This document shows positions 7,552 to 14,450 of a DNA stretch of 46,615 nt, piece after piece. The position numbers were made by a program, and so were the translations under genes. Below the pieces are notes generated by a model. That model was not told where the DNA came from. It worked only from the letters and a program-made list of their open reading frames with translations, and ran no database searches. The stretch lies in contig JAFAFL010000076.1 in assembly GCA_023423535.1 (NCBI GenBank), positions 1-46,615 of the forward strand, in the 5' to 3' direction. This DNA comes from Pseudomonadota bacterium (lineage in GTDB: Bacteria; Myxococcota; Myxococcia; Myxococcales; Myxococcaceae). Within the stretch, counting starts at the first letter, position 1, and each line of letters opens with the position of its first letter.

Positions 7552-7764
7552 ATGGATGAAGTGGTTGAGGTGATGAAGCTGGGGTTGTTGGTGGCGCTGA
7601 TCGTCGTGGCGAAGAGTCCGCCGCTGCGCCTGCCCAGGTGGGGGTGCACCGGGTCCCACCACGAGGACTCGGCGGTCCGGCAGAGCTGTCCACGGTGTCG
7701 CGGAGGATGCGGTCCAGGTCCTTCTCTTTGCGGTGAACGCAGCTGCGAGGTGCTCCGTGGATGA
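7552..7764 (+). CDS. Micro-ORF 1: 70-aa hydrophobic/Cys-rich peptide
   Basis: Begins MDEVVEVMKLGLLVALIVVA, an acidic cap followed by a hydrophobic helix, then KSPPLRL and a Cys-rich tail (SCPRCRGGCGP, SLCGERSC). GAGGTG lies 6 nt before the ATG. Its TGA falls inside the start of micro-ORF 2 (GTGGATGA, 8-nt overlap), a translational-coupling arrangement. Compared with micro-ORF 2, length differences are multiples of three and many changes are synonymous third-position ones, which supports real coding. I do not recognise the family. A small membrane peptide (toxin-like or signalling) is one possibility. Confidence 0.6.
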   Translation: MDEVVEVMKLGLLVALIVVAKSPPLRLPRWGCTGSHHEDSAVRQSCPRCRGGCGPGPSLCGERSCEVLRG

Positions 7765-7969
7765 AGTGGTTGAGGTGATGAAGCTGGGGTTGGTGGTGGT
7801 GCTGGTCGTGGTGGCGAAGAGTCCGCCTCTGCGCCTCGCCAGGTGGGGGTGCGCCGGGCGCCCCCGCGAGGACTCGGCGGGCCGGCAGGGCTGTCCATGG
7901 TGCCGTGGAGGATGCGGCCCTTCTCTCTGCGCTGAACGCAGAACCGGACAGGAGTGGCCTCATGGATAG
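7757..7969 (+). CDS. Micro-ORF 2: 70-aa paralogue of micro-ORF 1
   Basis: Starts at GTG 7757-7759, the position matching the ATG of copies 1 and 3, with GAGGTG upstream. The N-terminus is nearly the same as in copy 1 (DEVVEVMKLGLVVVLVVVAK), followed by the same PPLRL segment and CPWCRGGCGPSLC tail. Relative to copy 1 it has lost two codons in the tail and gained others at the end, both in frame. Its TAG overlaps the start of micro-ORF 3 (ATGGATAG). It is predicted to be membrane-inserted by composition; the function is unknown. Confidence 0.6.
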   Translation: MDEVVEVMKLGLVVVLVVVAKSPPLRLARWGCAGRPREDSAGRQGCPWCRGGCGPSLCAERRTGQEWPHG

Positions 7970-8117
7970 CGTGGTCTCGCTGGTGGCGATGTTGGTGGTG
8001 CTGGTCGTCGTGCTGAAGATCCCGCCGCCGCCCGGCGGAGGCAGCTCGCGCATGAAGGGGCCGAGGATCGGTGGCCGCGCGCGGCGGAGTCGTCATGGTC
8101 CGCGTCTGCATCACTGA
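7962..8117 (+). CDS. Micro-ORF 3: 51-aa diverged paralogue
   Basis: Begins MDSVVSLVAMLVVLVVVLK, more hydrophobic than copies 1 and 2, followed by IPPPPGGG and a basic tail (RIGGRARRSRHGPRLHH) instead of the Cys-rich tail. AGGAGTGG lies upstream of the ATG. A hydrophobic helix with a positively charged end would suit a single-pass inner-membrane peptide. It closes the three-gene overlapping series. After it, 8118-8264 shows nothing I can assign. Confidence 0.55.
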   Translation: MDSVVSLVAMLVVLVVVLKIPPPPGGGSSRMKGPRIGGRARRSRHGPRLHH

Positions 8118-8264
8118 CTGCCGTCCTCTCACTGCACCCGAGCTCAGGCCGCTGAAGGCACCGCGGCCCTCGAGCTCCATGCACGACCCGCCCACACCGC
8201 GAGCCTGGGGCGCAGCTCCTTCAAGGTCTCGGCCTGCTCGCGCTCGCGTTGGCGCAGATCCTCA

Positions 8265-8300
8265 GAGGAAAAGAGCAGCGCGCCACCGGAGGCAGCGCGC
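8265..8300 (-). terminator. Probable terminator of the ParB-like gene
   Basis: In the minus sense GCGCGCTGCC-TCC-GGTGGCGCGC (8278-8300) pairs over 10 positions with two G-U wobbles and is followed by TGCTCTTTTCC. It lies 12 nt after the stop of the 8313-9869 gene. Confidence 0.6.
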
Positions 8301-8312
8301 CGCTCAAGCCCG

Positions 8313-9869
8313 CTAGGCCGCAGTCGCCGGCGGGGCGGCAGCGGTCTCGGGAGCGTCGGCGCCGTTGAGCTGTGCCTCGATCCCCGCGATGTCGACGCCG
8401 TAGTGGGCGCAGGCCTGCGTGAGCAAGGTCCCGTAGCCATCCCGCCAGAAGGCACCCCGGCAGAGGATGATCTCGACCGCCACGCCCAGCAGCTGCTCGG
8501 GGGACGCCGACTCGACGAAGCGCGACAGGGTCTCCTGCGGCCGTTCGCCCTTCACGGTGAGGCCCCGGCGCCGCACGAGCTCCTGGATGCTGTCATGCCA
8601 CGAGCCCTGAAGGAGCCCCTGCACGAGGAGCCGCCAGAGCTCTCCGCCGGCCGGGGTGGCTTCGGCCTTCGCGACGACCTGGCCGATGGCCTCGCGGGAG
8701 ACGGAGGCCTTCGTGGCGAGCTGCGCGCGCCGCTGCCGTTCCGCCACTGCCAGGGGAGCGGCGGTGACGCTGGCGGGCGAGCCCTGGGCGAACTCGTATC
8801 CGAGGCTCTTCAGCGTCGCAGCGGCGATCTGCTTCGGGACCAACTCGTGTGCCCGGTTCGTGGTGTCGCGAGCGACGGTGATGGGGACGTGGGCCTTCCG
8901 CATCAGCTGGCCCCACGTGCGACCCTTCGGATCCGCAGCGCACCGCTCCGAGAGGTCCACCCACGGGGCGTTGTGGGCGAGCTTCGTCCCATACGGGAAG
9001 AGCTCCTTCGAGGCGGCCTCGTCGAGGACCTCCTTGCCCCGGGCAAGCGCGAGCTCCGCGCGGCGGGTCCACGCGGCCTCCGTCTTCTGCGCGTAGCAGG
9101 TGGGATCCGTGCAGACCTCCTTCGAGCTCACGTCTCCGAAGAGTTCACGCTGGTTGCCCGTGCGCTTCGGGCAGGGCCCGCAAGCCCCGGCGTCTGGAAC
9201 GAGGGTGCCGTCCCGGCGATCGAAGGGCGCGTGCTGCAGGACGAGCATGAACTTCCGCTGCACCAGCTCCTGCACCTCGCGGGTGGTGAGCGGGGTCCGG
9301 TCGTAACGCCCCTGCAACACCGCCTCGAGCGCCTGCACCTGGAGATCCGGGTGTGGGATGCGCGCGAGGAGGTAGGCGACCTGGAGGTTGAAGCGATCGG
9401 CGTAGAAGGCCTTCCGAGCCGCGGCGCAGAGGTCGCAGAGCTTCAGCCGGAGGAGAACGTACGAACGGGGCTTGCTCACTGCGGAGGCGACTTCGTCGAT
9501 GGACCGCCCGAAGCGCTGGGAGAGCACCTGGAAGGCCTCTGCCTCCTCCATGGGGTGGACGTCCTCGCGCTGCCCGTTCTCGATGAGCTGGGCCTGCAGG
9601 ACCTCCTCCGGGGCCATCGGCGCGACGAGGGCCGGCAGGTGCGTCAGGCCGGCTTCGCGAGCGGCCAGGAAGCGCCGCTGGCCGTAGACGAGGGGGTAGC
9701 GCCCGTCGGAGGTGACGGGGAGGGTGCGCGCCGGCGTGAGGACGCCGTTCGCACGGATGCTGGCGACGAGCTCGGAGAGGTCACCGACTCGCGTTCGCGG
9801 ATTGGGGAGGACGTCGATCGCGTCCAGGGGGATCTGCTGCACCGACATCGAGGCTGCTGCTGCCTGCAT
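8313..9869 (-). CDS. Large ParB-like (ParB/RepB/Spo0J domain) protein with zinc-binding insert
   Basis: 518 residues. The N-terminal ~110 residues form a ParB/Srx-type domain (NPRTRVGDLSELVASI, GVLTPARTLPV, YGQRRFLAAREAG, QLIENGQREDVHPMEEAEAF), followed by an HTH region (SIDEVASAVSKPRSYVLLRL). The middle contains CGPCPKRTGNQ and VCTDPTCYAQK, four cysteines able to bind zinc, typical of long ParB-like proteins on ICEs and plasmids rather than partition ParBs. Starts at ATG 9867-9869 with AAGGAGC upstream. It has no ParA neighbour and sits with ardC in the suspected leading region, like the ParB-like gene of the F leading region. A regulatory or DNA-processing role is more likely than partition. 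Confidence 0.85.
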   Translation of the reverse strand: MQAAAASMSVQQIPLDAIDVLPNPRTRVGDLSELVASIRANGVLTPARTLPVTSDGRYPLVYGQRRFLAAREAGLTHLPALVAPMAPEEVLQAQLIENGQREDVHPMEEAEAFQVLSQRFGRSIDEVASAVSKPRSYVLLRLKLCDLCAAARKAFYADRFNLQVAYLLARIPHPDLQVQALEAVLQGRYDRTPLTTREVQELVQRKFMLVLQHAPFDRRDGTLVPDAGACGPCPKRTGNQRELFGDVSSKEVCTDPTCYAQKTEAAWTRRAELALARGKEVLDEAASKELFPYGTKLAHNAPWVDLSERCAADPKGRTWGQLMRKAHVPITVARDTTNRAHELVPKQIAAATLKSLGYEFAQGSPASVTAAPLAVAERQRRAQLATKASVSREAIGQVVAKAEATPAGGELWRLLVQGLLQGSWHDSIQELVRRRGLTVKGERPQETLSRFVESASPEQLLGVAVEIILCRGAFWRDGYGTLLTQACAHYGVDIAGIEAQLNGADAPETAAAPPATAA

Positions 9870-9906
9870 CTCTTTGCTCCTTGTTGTTCTCGGGGCCGGC
9901 GACCGC

Positions 9907-9934
9907 CGCCGCCCTCGCCCCGAGATGGGCGGCG
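9907..9934 (-). promoter_or_regulatory. Hairpin leader, copy 4 (upstream of the ParB-like gene)
   Basis: Arms CGCCGCCC / GGGCGGCG (9907-9914, 9927-9934) with a 12-nt loop reading ATCTCGGGGCGA in the gene's sense, ending 38 nt before the ATG. Loop length and GGGCGA end match the other copies. The upstream palindromic box is not clearly present here. The rest of 9935-10136 shows only a GCCGGC-rich inverted stretch near 10010-10030. Confidence 0.6.
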
Positions 9935-10136
9935 CGGTGACCGGCCCGCGGAGGCCGCGACGCGCGCAGCAGGACCAGCCGTCGTCTTCAGGCAGAAGGG
10001 CATGCCGGCCTGGGTTTCGGCCGGCATGGCCGCTGCGACGGATGGGCCGGTTTCGCGAAGCGCGTTCGAGGCCGTGCCCAGGAGCAAAGAACAGGGCGAG
10101 CCGTACGACAGGGGATGCGGACGCCCGGGAAGCATC

Positions 10137-10283
10137 CGCGGGCTGCACGCCCGCGTTCGTGCCTTATGTAGCGACTCGCCACCGCGTGCTACATAAGGTC
10201 CAGACCGAGGTGGAACGCGCGACCGACCTGTCGAGGAGGGGGCGCCCCTTCGGGGCGCGGCTTCGCCGCTCGTGTGCTCGCCC
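10137..10283 (+). repeat. Dispersed GC-rich hairpin repeat, copy 2
   Basis: GGGCTGCACGCCCGCG at 10138-10154 and the double-hairpin block at 10232-10283, almost the same as 7355-7407. The CCTTATGTAGC palindrome lies between the two blocks in this copy. It fills most of the gene-free stretch 9935-10366. Confidence 0.65.
10162..10198. promoter_or_regulatory. Second CCTTATGTAGC inverted repeat
   Basis: Same 11-bp arms as at 5602-5640, here with a 15-nt spacer of different sequence and no convincing gene directly after it. Perfect conservation of the arms with unrelated spacers points to a protein-binding site rather than to chance. Confidence 0.7.
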
Positions 10284-10366
10284 GATGTGCAGCTGCGCTT
10301 CGACCGTCCCTCGGGTGCCAGTCCGTACGGCGGCCGATGGGCGGGGGGTGGACCGTCGACGACACG

Positions 10367-10561
10367 TCAGAGGCCGAGCTCGCGACAGAGCTGCTCGGCG
10401 GTGTCACGCGAACAGTCGACGAGGTGGGCGGATGCGTGTGCCACGAAGGCCTGCACGCCCAGACGTTCCTGCGCCGCGCGGATGACTTCCGTCAGCGCAT
10501 CCAGCAGATCGCCAGGCCGAGCGGGAGCGCACTCGAGGCGGTGAAGGGTGACGATGGCCAT
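10367..10561 (-). CDS. 64-aa hypothetical protein
   Basis: Begins MAIVTLHRLECAPARPGD and ends TAEQLCRELGL, with a DLLDALTEVIRAAQERLGVQAFVAH core that looks alpha/beta. The upstream spacing is loose (109 nt from the previous gene), the Shine-Dalgarno is weak, and a start 20 codons further upstream (MLQKTW...) is possible. It is the last member of the minus-strand run that begins with the sigma factor. The family is not recognised. Confidence 0.55.
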   Translation of the reverse strand: MAIVTLHRLECAPARPGDLLDALTEVIRAAQERLGVQAFVAHASAHLVDCSRDTAEQLCRELGL

Positions 10562-10670
10562 CTGAGGAGCAGAGGGCGTGGACAGCGTCGATGTGGTGGC
10601 ACGCCAGGTCTTCTGCAGCATCGATGGGCTCCGCGGTGGGTGCGGTGAGGGGATCAACTGGACTTCGCGG

Positions 10671-11051
10671 TCAGGGCCCGGGCACCGCGCGCAGTGCCTT
10701 GGCGCAGAGATCACAGGGGGAGCGCCGGCAAGAACACTCCTCGAACGCAAAGCGGGCGCCGGTGAAGTCGTAGAGCGGCTCGCCGTGCAGGGGATGCCTG
10801 TCGGGAGAGGGCTCAAACCAGATACGGGTCTGGTCGTACGGGCCGAGCGTCAGGGTGAGGGTCTTCGTCTCAGGCTCCACGTGCACCGCCTCGGAGCCGA
10901 AGAGCGCACGGACTGCCTCGAGGCTGAGCAGCGGGCAGGCCCAGCCGCTCCATGTCTCGCCGCGCGTAAAGCCAGGGACGGGCGCCGTGGCTTGCGAGTC
11001 GAAGAGGGTGACGAACGTTGGGCGCAGAGGCCGGAGAGAGCCCTCCGTCAT
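10671..11051 (-). CDS. 126-aa hypothetical protein with C-terminal Cys cluster
   Basis: Begins MTEGSLRPLRPTFVTLFDSQ; the middle is beta-rich (HVEPETKTLTLTLGPYDQTR) and the end carries FEECSCRRSPCDLCAKALR, four closely spaced cysteines that may hold a metal. The ATG overlaps the upstream stop (ATGA, 4 nt), so it is coupled to the 83-aa gene. No family is recognised. Confidence 0.7.
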   Translation of the reverse strand: MTEGSLRPLRPTFVTLFDSQATAPVPGFTRGETWSGWACPLLSLEAVRALFGSEAVHVEPETKTLTLTLGPYDQTRIWFEPSPDRHPLHGEPLYDFTGARFAFEECSCRRSPCDLCAKALRAVPGP

Positions 11052-11299
11052 CGCAACCCCCAACGCAGCTCGCACCACTCGAAGGCGTCGTCCCGCTCGA
11101 GGAACTCGGGCCGCCCCTGCTCGTCTCGCACCTCCCCCGGCGCGGGCAGAGCCGGCACCGGGGAACGAGCAGGAGCAGCCCTTTTCCGCCGCCGCTTCGG
11201 CGCCGCAGCGCCCCCGCGGACTACAAGATCCCGTGCGATGGCGCGGCCGATGGTTTCGCCAATGAGCTCCGCAGAGTCGAGAGCGTTCATGGTGGTCAC
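11048..11299 (-). CDS. 83-aa hypothetical protein coupled to the methyltransferase
   Basis: Starts with GTG at 11297-11299 overlapping the methyltransferase stop (GTGA); a later ATG at 11290 is possible. The N-terminus (ALDSAELIGETIGRAIARDLV) is helical, followed by a basic Ala/Pro/Arg linker (APKRRRKRAAPARSP) and an acidic, aromatic end (DDAFEWCELRW). The basic linker suggests nucleic-acid contact, but this is inference. Four-base overlaps on both sides mark it as a true operon member. Confidence 0.65.
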   Translation of the reverse strand: MTTMNALDSAELIGETIGRAIARDLVVRGGAAAPKRRRKRAAPARSPVPALPAPGEVRDEQGRPEFLERDDAFEWCELRWGLR

Positions 11300-12153
11300 T
11301 GAGGCACCACGGGAATGGAGGGGAGGACAGCCGAGGTCGACATCGCGAGCTCACCGGCGTCGAAGAGCGGCAACTGCCCAGCACGCCTGGAGCGAACGGA
11401 GAGGCCTTGCTCTTCAGCTGCGAGCCGCTCAGCCGCGTACGTGGCGAACCTGGGGACGACTTCCATGCCGATGAAGCGCCGGCCGAGGCGGAGGCACGCG
11501 GCGCCAGTGGTCCCGCTGCCGGCGAAGGGGTCGAGGATGATGTCGTCGGGGTCCGTGAACTGCGCGATCTGCTCGAGCATGAGCGGGAGCGGTTTCGGCG
11601 TGGAGTGCTCGCGCTCGTCCGCCTGGGAGTTCACGATCGGGTGAACCCACGTCGCCGGCTTACCTCCGCCGTTCCAGCGAAGCCGTGTCCGCGGCGCATG
11701 GGTAATGACGCACGCCTCGACGCCCTGAGCGGGTCGGTCGCCTGAGAATTGTGGTGTCGAATGCACGCGGAACCAGATGCCGGTGCGGACGTAGCGGAGC
11801 CGCTCCTGCTCCAGCTCCGTGCGCCACGGATGGGCGCCCTCGATGTCGCACCAGACGAGGGCCCAGCGCTTTGCCAGGCGCGCAAACTCCGAAGTGCAGG
11901 TGCTGCGCAAGGTGTCGGTCAGAGCCCCGTAGCCGAAATCGTAGATCTTCCCCTCGCGCCGCTGCTGCAGCACCGCACCGTTGCGCCGGGCATTGCGCAT
12001 CGTCCTCGGCGTGTACGGGGGGTCGGTGATGACGTGCGTAACAACGCGGTCCGGCAACAGGGGGAGGAGCTGGACGCAGTCGCCCATCAGAAGACACCAG
12101 CGACGACGGCCCTCGAGGACGTCCTGCATTTCTTTGACGTGCGACTCGAACAT
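11296..12153 (-). CDS. Orphan beta-class N4/N6 DNA methyltransferase
   Basis: 285 residues. The catalytic DPPY at 44-47 comes before the SAM-binding FAGSGTT at 210-216, the motif order of beta-class amino-methyltransferases (N6-adenine or N4-cytosine). A TPKPLPLMLEQI segment before the SAM site is typical of this class. There is no endonuclease gene next to it, so it is probably a solitary methylase that could protect plasmid DNA from host enzymes or mark it. The ATG at 12151-12153 has GAGG upstream. A stem TGCCGGG/CCCGGCA lies between this gene and the previous one. Confidence 0.85.
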   Translation of the reverse strand: MFESHVKEMQDVLEGRRRWCLLMGDCVQLLPLLPDRVVTHVITDPPYTPRTMRNARRNGAVLQQRREGKIYDFGYGALTDTLRSTCTSEFARLAKRWALVWCDIEGAHPWRTELEQERLRYVRTGIWFRVHSTPQFSGDRPAQGVEACVITHAPRTRLRWNGGGKPATWVHPIVNSQADEREHSTPKPLPLMLEQIAQFTDPDDIILDPFAGSGTTGAACLRLGRRFIGMEVVPRFATYAAERLAAEEQGLSVRSRRAGQLPLFDAGELAMSTSAVLPSIPVVPQ

Positions 12154-12237
12154 GACGCCTCGGAGGGGAATGACTCGGTGGTGATGCCTGGGAGTGCCGG
12201 GCGCGGAGACCGAACCCGGCAACCCCCGTTAGCGAGG

Positions 12238-12480
12238 TCAGGCCGCGCTCGACGTCTGATCGCGCTCCTTCGGAGGCAGGAGCACGAGCTTGTTGTTGAG
12301 GGGGAGGGCGTTGAGCATCAGGTTGAAGCCCTGGCCGTTCGGATGCGGGAACGCGGTGCCGATCCGCGTCCAGAACTCGTTGCGCTCTTCACCGCCGGCG
12401 GAGGGTTCTGCCGACTCCGCCGCTGCACCGTCGCGGGTGGTGATGGTGTAGACGGCCAGGGGCTTTCTCTTCTCGGACAT
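12238..12480 (-). CDS. 80-aa protein of the small repeated family (paralogue B)
   Basis: N-terminal 36 residues are a variable linker (ESAEPSAGGEERNE); the rest, FWTRIGTAFPHPNGQGFNLM then LNALPLNNKLVLLPPKE, aligns with the 69-aa proteins at 5154 and 42475. The ATG (12478-12480) has GGAGAG upstream. It lies between the 113-aa gene and the methyltransferase. The domain is common in mobile elements, but its function is not known to me. Confidence 0.8.
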   Translation of the reverse strand: MSEKRKPLAVYTITTRDGAAAESAEPSAGGEERNEFWTRIGTAFPHPNGQGFNLMLNALPLNNKLVLLPPKERDQTSSAA

Positions 12481-12536
12481 GCGACTCTCCATGTGACCAG
12501 CGCGCGAAATGCGCCCTGGGTGCTGCAGGGGTTTGG

Positions 12537-12878
12537 TCAGGCCGCCGCCTCGAATGCGGTGAGCTCGGCGAGCCAGGCGTCGATGGCGGAGGGGCCGAGG
12601 GCGTGCGCGACCGCGAGCTCGGCGAGGACGCCGAGAAAAAGGGGCTCGAGCTGGCGGACCGGCAGTCTCCGGCCGAAGACGCCGTGCCCCGTCCACAACG
12701 ACCACACGACAGAGAGAAGTGCGCTCTCTTCCGCGGTGACGACTCCGGGGTAATCGCCGGCGACGAGCGCTACGAAGTCGTCAGCGGGGCCGTCCGCAGT
12801 CCAGAGGAGCTCGAGGCTCCCGGTGCGGAGCAGGGTTCGGCAGACTGCATCTCGCTGTGCCTCGTCGCGGAAGGGCAT
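12537..12878 (-). CDS. 113-aa hypothetical protein
   Basis: Begins MPFRDEAQRDAVCRTLLRTG, with an AEESALLSVVWSLWTGHGVFG helix and an Ala/Leu-rich C-terminus. Starts 6 nt after the sigma-factor gene, so co-transcribed with it. It has the look of the small proteins found beside plasmid regulators, possibly an anti-sigma or accessory factor by position only. There is no recognised domain or membrane segment. Confidence 0.7.
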   Translation of the reverse strand: MPFRDEAQRDAVCRTLLRTGSLELLWTADGPADDFVALVAGDYPGVVTAEESALLSVVWSLWTGHGVFGRRLPVRQLEPLFLGVLAELAVAHALGPSAIDAWLAELTAFEAAA

Positions 12879-12884
12879 GACGGG

Positions 12885-13499
12885 TCAGCCCCCCGCCGCG
12901 ATCGCGGTGCGGAAGGTGTCGAAGTGTGGCGCCACCGCGACCTCGAGCTGGCGCACGCGCTCGCGCGTGAGACCGCCGAGGGAGGTCCCGATCGACTGCA
13001 GGGTCTCGTCGAAGAGCAGCCGCCGGAGGAAGATTTGCGCGTCTCTCGCGGGCGCGGGCGCGATTGCATGGTTGCGGCCTCGAGGGAGGGCCCGTTGTCG
13101 CGCGAGGTGCTTCTCAAGCTTGAGCGCGAGCAGGTGGGCCTCGGCCATGAGTTCCTGATCGGGCACCGAAGAGGGTGATTCGTGGAGGTCCTCCAGCGCC
13201 AGGACGGGAGTCGCGCCGACGTGGTGGATGAGCCGCCGCGCGGCCCGCTGACAGAACGCGCGCGCCCACCACCACGCCCAGGTCGTGAAAGTAGTGCCTC
13301 GCTCCGGAGAGTAGGTGAGGGCGCTGCGGTAGATGCCGATGAGCGCCTCCTGCTGGAGGTCCTCGACGTGCGGCCGCAGCCGCGGCGTGTGCCGGACCAG
13401 GCGCCACGCGACCGTCCGCGCAATCCGCTGGTGCGCGAGCGCCAAGCCCCAAGCGCGACGAGAAGAACCTGCAGGCGACAGCGGCAAAAACCTCATCAT
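12885..13499 (-). CDS. Plasmid-encoded sigma-70-family factor
   Basis: 204 residues. Region 2 is clear at about 22-90: VEDLQQEALIGIYRSA then PERGTTFTTWAWWWARAF, matching the DLxQExxxGLxRAxxxFDPxRG-x-FxTYAxWWIRQ signature. A region-4-like HTH end, GGLTRERVRQLE, lies at 175-186. Region 3 is largely missing or reduced, so the layout is more compact than RpoD-like factors. It probably directs host RNA polymerase to plasmid promoters. First gene of the minus-strand run down to 10367, with its own promoter at 13548-13577. Confidence 0.85.
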   Translation of the reverse strand: MMRFLPLSPAGSSRRAWGLALAHQRIARTVAWRLVRHTPRLRPHVEDLQQEALIGIYRSALTYSPERGTTFTTWAWWWARAFCQRAARRLIHHVGATPVLALEDLHESPSSVPDQELMAEAHLLALKLEKHLARQRALPRGRNHAIAPAPARDAQIFLRRLLFDETLQSIGTSLGGLTRERVRQLEVAVAPHFDTFRTAIAAGG

Positions 13500-13547
13500 C
13501 GCAGCACCTTCCCGGACAGACCCGCGAGAGCATCAATGCGAGCGTGC

Positions 13548-13577
13548 TTTATACGCATCGTTTTCGCATCAATTCAA
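13548..13577 (-). promoter_or_regulatory. Promoter of the sigma-factor operon
   Basis: TTGAAT, 18-nt spacer, TATAAA on the minus strand. The spacer contains a GATGCG direct repeat, and CGCAT follows the -10, so the site carries the same GATGC boxes seen near 1830, 25600 and 35640. This points to a shared regulator. Confidence 0.6.
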
Positions 13578-13941
13578 GTCTATTTCTAGTGCATGCACCA
13601 AATCCCGCGAGCGCCAGGCGCGCACACAGGCCGTGGCTCGCCGCTGAGGCCCCCTCTAAGAGCCGCTGTGCGGGCGTAGAGCTGTCGGAGGATGGAACGA
13701 GCGGAAGTGTGGGCCGGCGAAGCGCGGCAGCGCAGAACGCCTCCCAGGCCCGTCGGGCTGGGCGTCGTCGTCCCCACTGGCGCCGTTGTCGTGCGGCCGT
13801 TCCCTAGAAGCGTAGTCGTCGGACGGTCGTCAGCTCGCTTTGCGGAGGAGCTGGTGGAGCGCGGGCAGTCGGTTCGGAACGGTGAGACTGGTCACCAGCT
13901 CGGGGGCCGTGGCCCCCGTGGCCCAGCAGCCTTCTTGGGTG
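13578..13941. other. Gene-free stretch before the origin
   Basis: No credible gene on either strand; the short open frames have no start signals and have shadow composition. A hairpin GGGGGCC-GT-GGCCCCC lies near 13905. Otherwise I see nothing to assign. Confidence 0.5.
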
Positions 13942-14383
13942 TTTTCCACAACAGACGAGGTCCCTACTACCGGTAATCCTATCGGCTTTGATCTACAGGC
14001 AAAAACCTACAGGATCGCAAGACTTGTGCCCGTCTAAGCTGCGGTAATACCTAAGGAAAATGGCACCTCCCGAACACGCCGGTGACCGCATCAGCGTGGG
14101 ATGGTGACCGGATCAGCGTGCGGGTGGTGACCGCATCAGCGTGAAGTGCGGTGACCGCATCAGCGTGGGAAACTCCCGGGAGCTCGGCGGCCTGTGGGAA
14201 GTGCCTTCCCTGGGGTACGAGCGAGCAACTAGCGGATTTTACAAGGGAAGTGACCGCATCAGCGTGGCGCTGGGAGCTTTATCGGCGCCCGGCAGTGGCG
14301 GGACGTGATGTGAAAAGCGAGGCGGTTTTAGGACGCGGCGCGCAACCTCCTGATTCTACAGGAGAAGTGACCGCATCAGCGTG
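13942..14383 (+). other. oriV: Vegetative origin (oriV) with 17-bp iterons
   Basis: The iteron GTGACCGCATCAGCGTG occurs at 14082, 14104 (one mismatch), 14127 and 14151, about 22-24 nt apart (two helix turns), and again at 14250 and 14367. A truncated copy lies at 14784 next to the end of rep. A DnaA-box-like TTTTCCACA is at 13942-13950, and an AT-richer stretch with CTACAGG direct repeats follows at 13965-14060. This is the normal content of an iteron-controlled origin bound by the Rep protein encoded at 14836-15798. Confidence 0.9.
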
Positions 14384-14450
14384 AGGTCCTCGAGGTTTCG
14401 CCGCTGCCCCTCGGTTGAGGACGAAGCGACAACGGATAGGCTTCGGTGGC

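Larger units (their letters stand above)
7516..8010 (+). repeat. Tandem 205-nt repeat carrying three micro-ORFs
   Basis: Start codons at 7552, 7757 and 7962 are spaced exactly 205 nt apart. Each unit has a CTT-CTCTNTGCG...CGCA hairpin-forming stretch, a GAGGTG or AGGAGTGG ribosome-binding motif, then ATG/GTG-GAT and a hydrophobic coding segment. Units 1 and 2 are near-identical; unit 3 keeps the start and hydrophobic part and then diverges. Confidence 0.85.

Noticed and set aside
6069..8195. 708-residue minus-strand open frame
   Set aside because: Only the part from 7001 is ArdC. The upstream part is antisense to the micro-ORF repeats and the leader, with His/Thr/Pro runs from repeat DNA, and AGGAG precedes the ATG at 7001.
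8313..9869. Third partition ParB
   Set aside because: No ParA neighbour, a long C-terminal part with a zinc-binding Cys cluster, and a leading-region position. Called ParB-like instead.
5602..10198. Transposon bounded by the CCTTATGTAGC repeats
   Set aside because: Each site is itself an inverted repeat, no transposase or recombinase lies between them, and no target duplication is seen. An operator role is more likely.
13692..13976. 94-residue plus-strand frame before the origin
   Set aside because: No Shine-Dalgarno, runs through the DnaA-box region, and lacks protein-like composition.
14082..14383. CRISPR-like array
   Set aside because: Repeats are 17 bp with spacers of only 5-7 nt or about 80-100 nt and no cas genes nearby; they are replication iterons.
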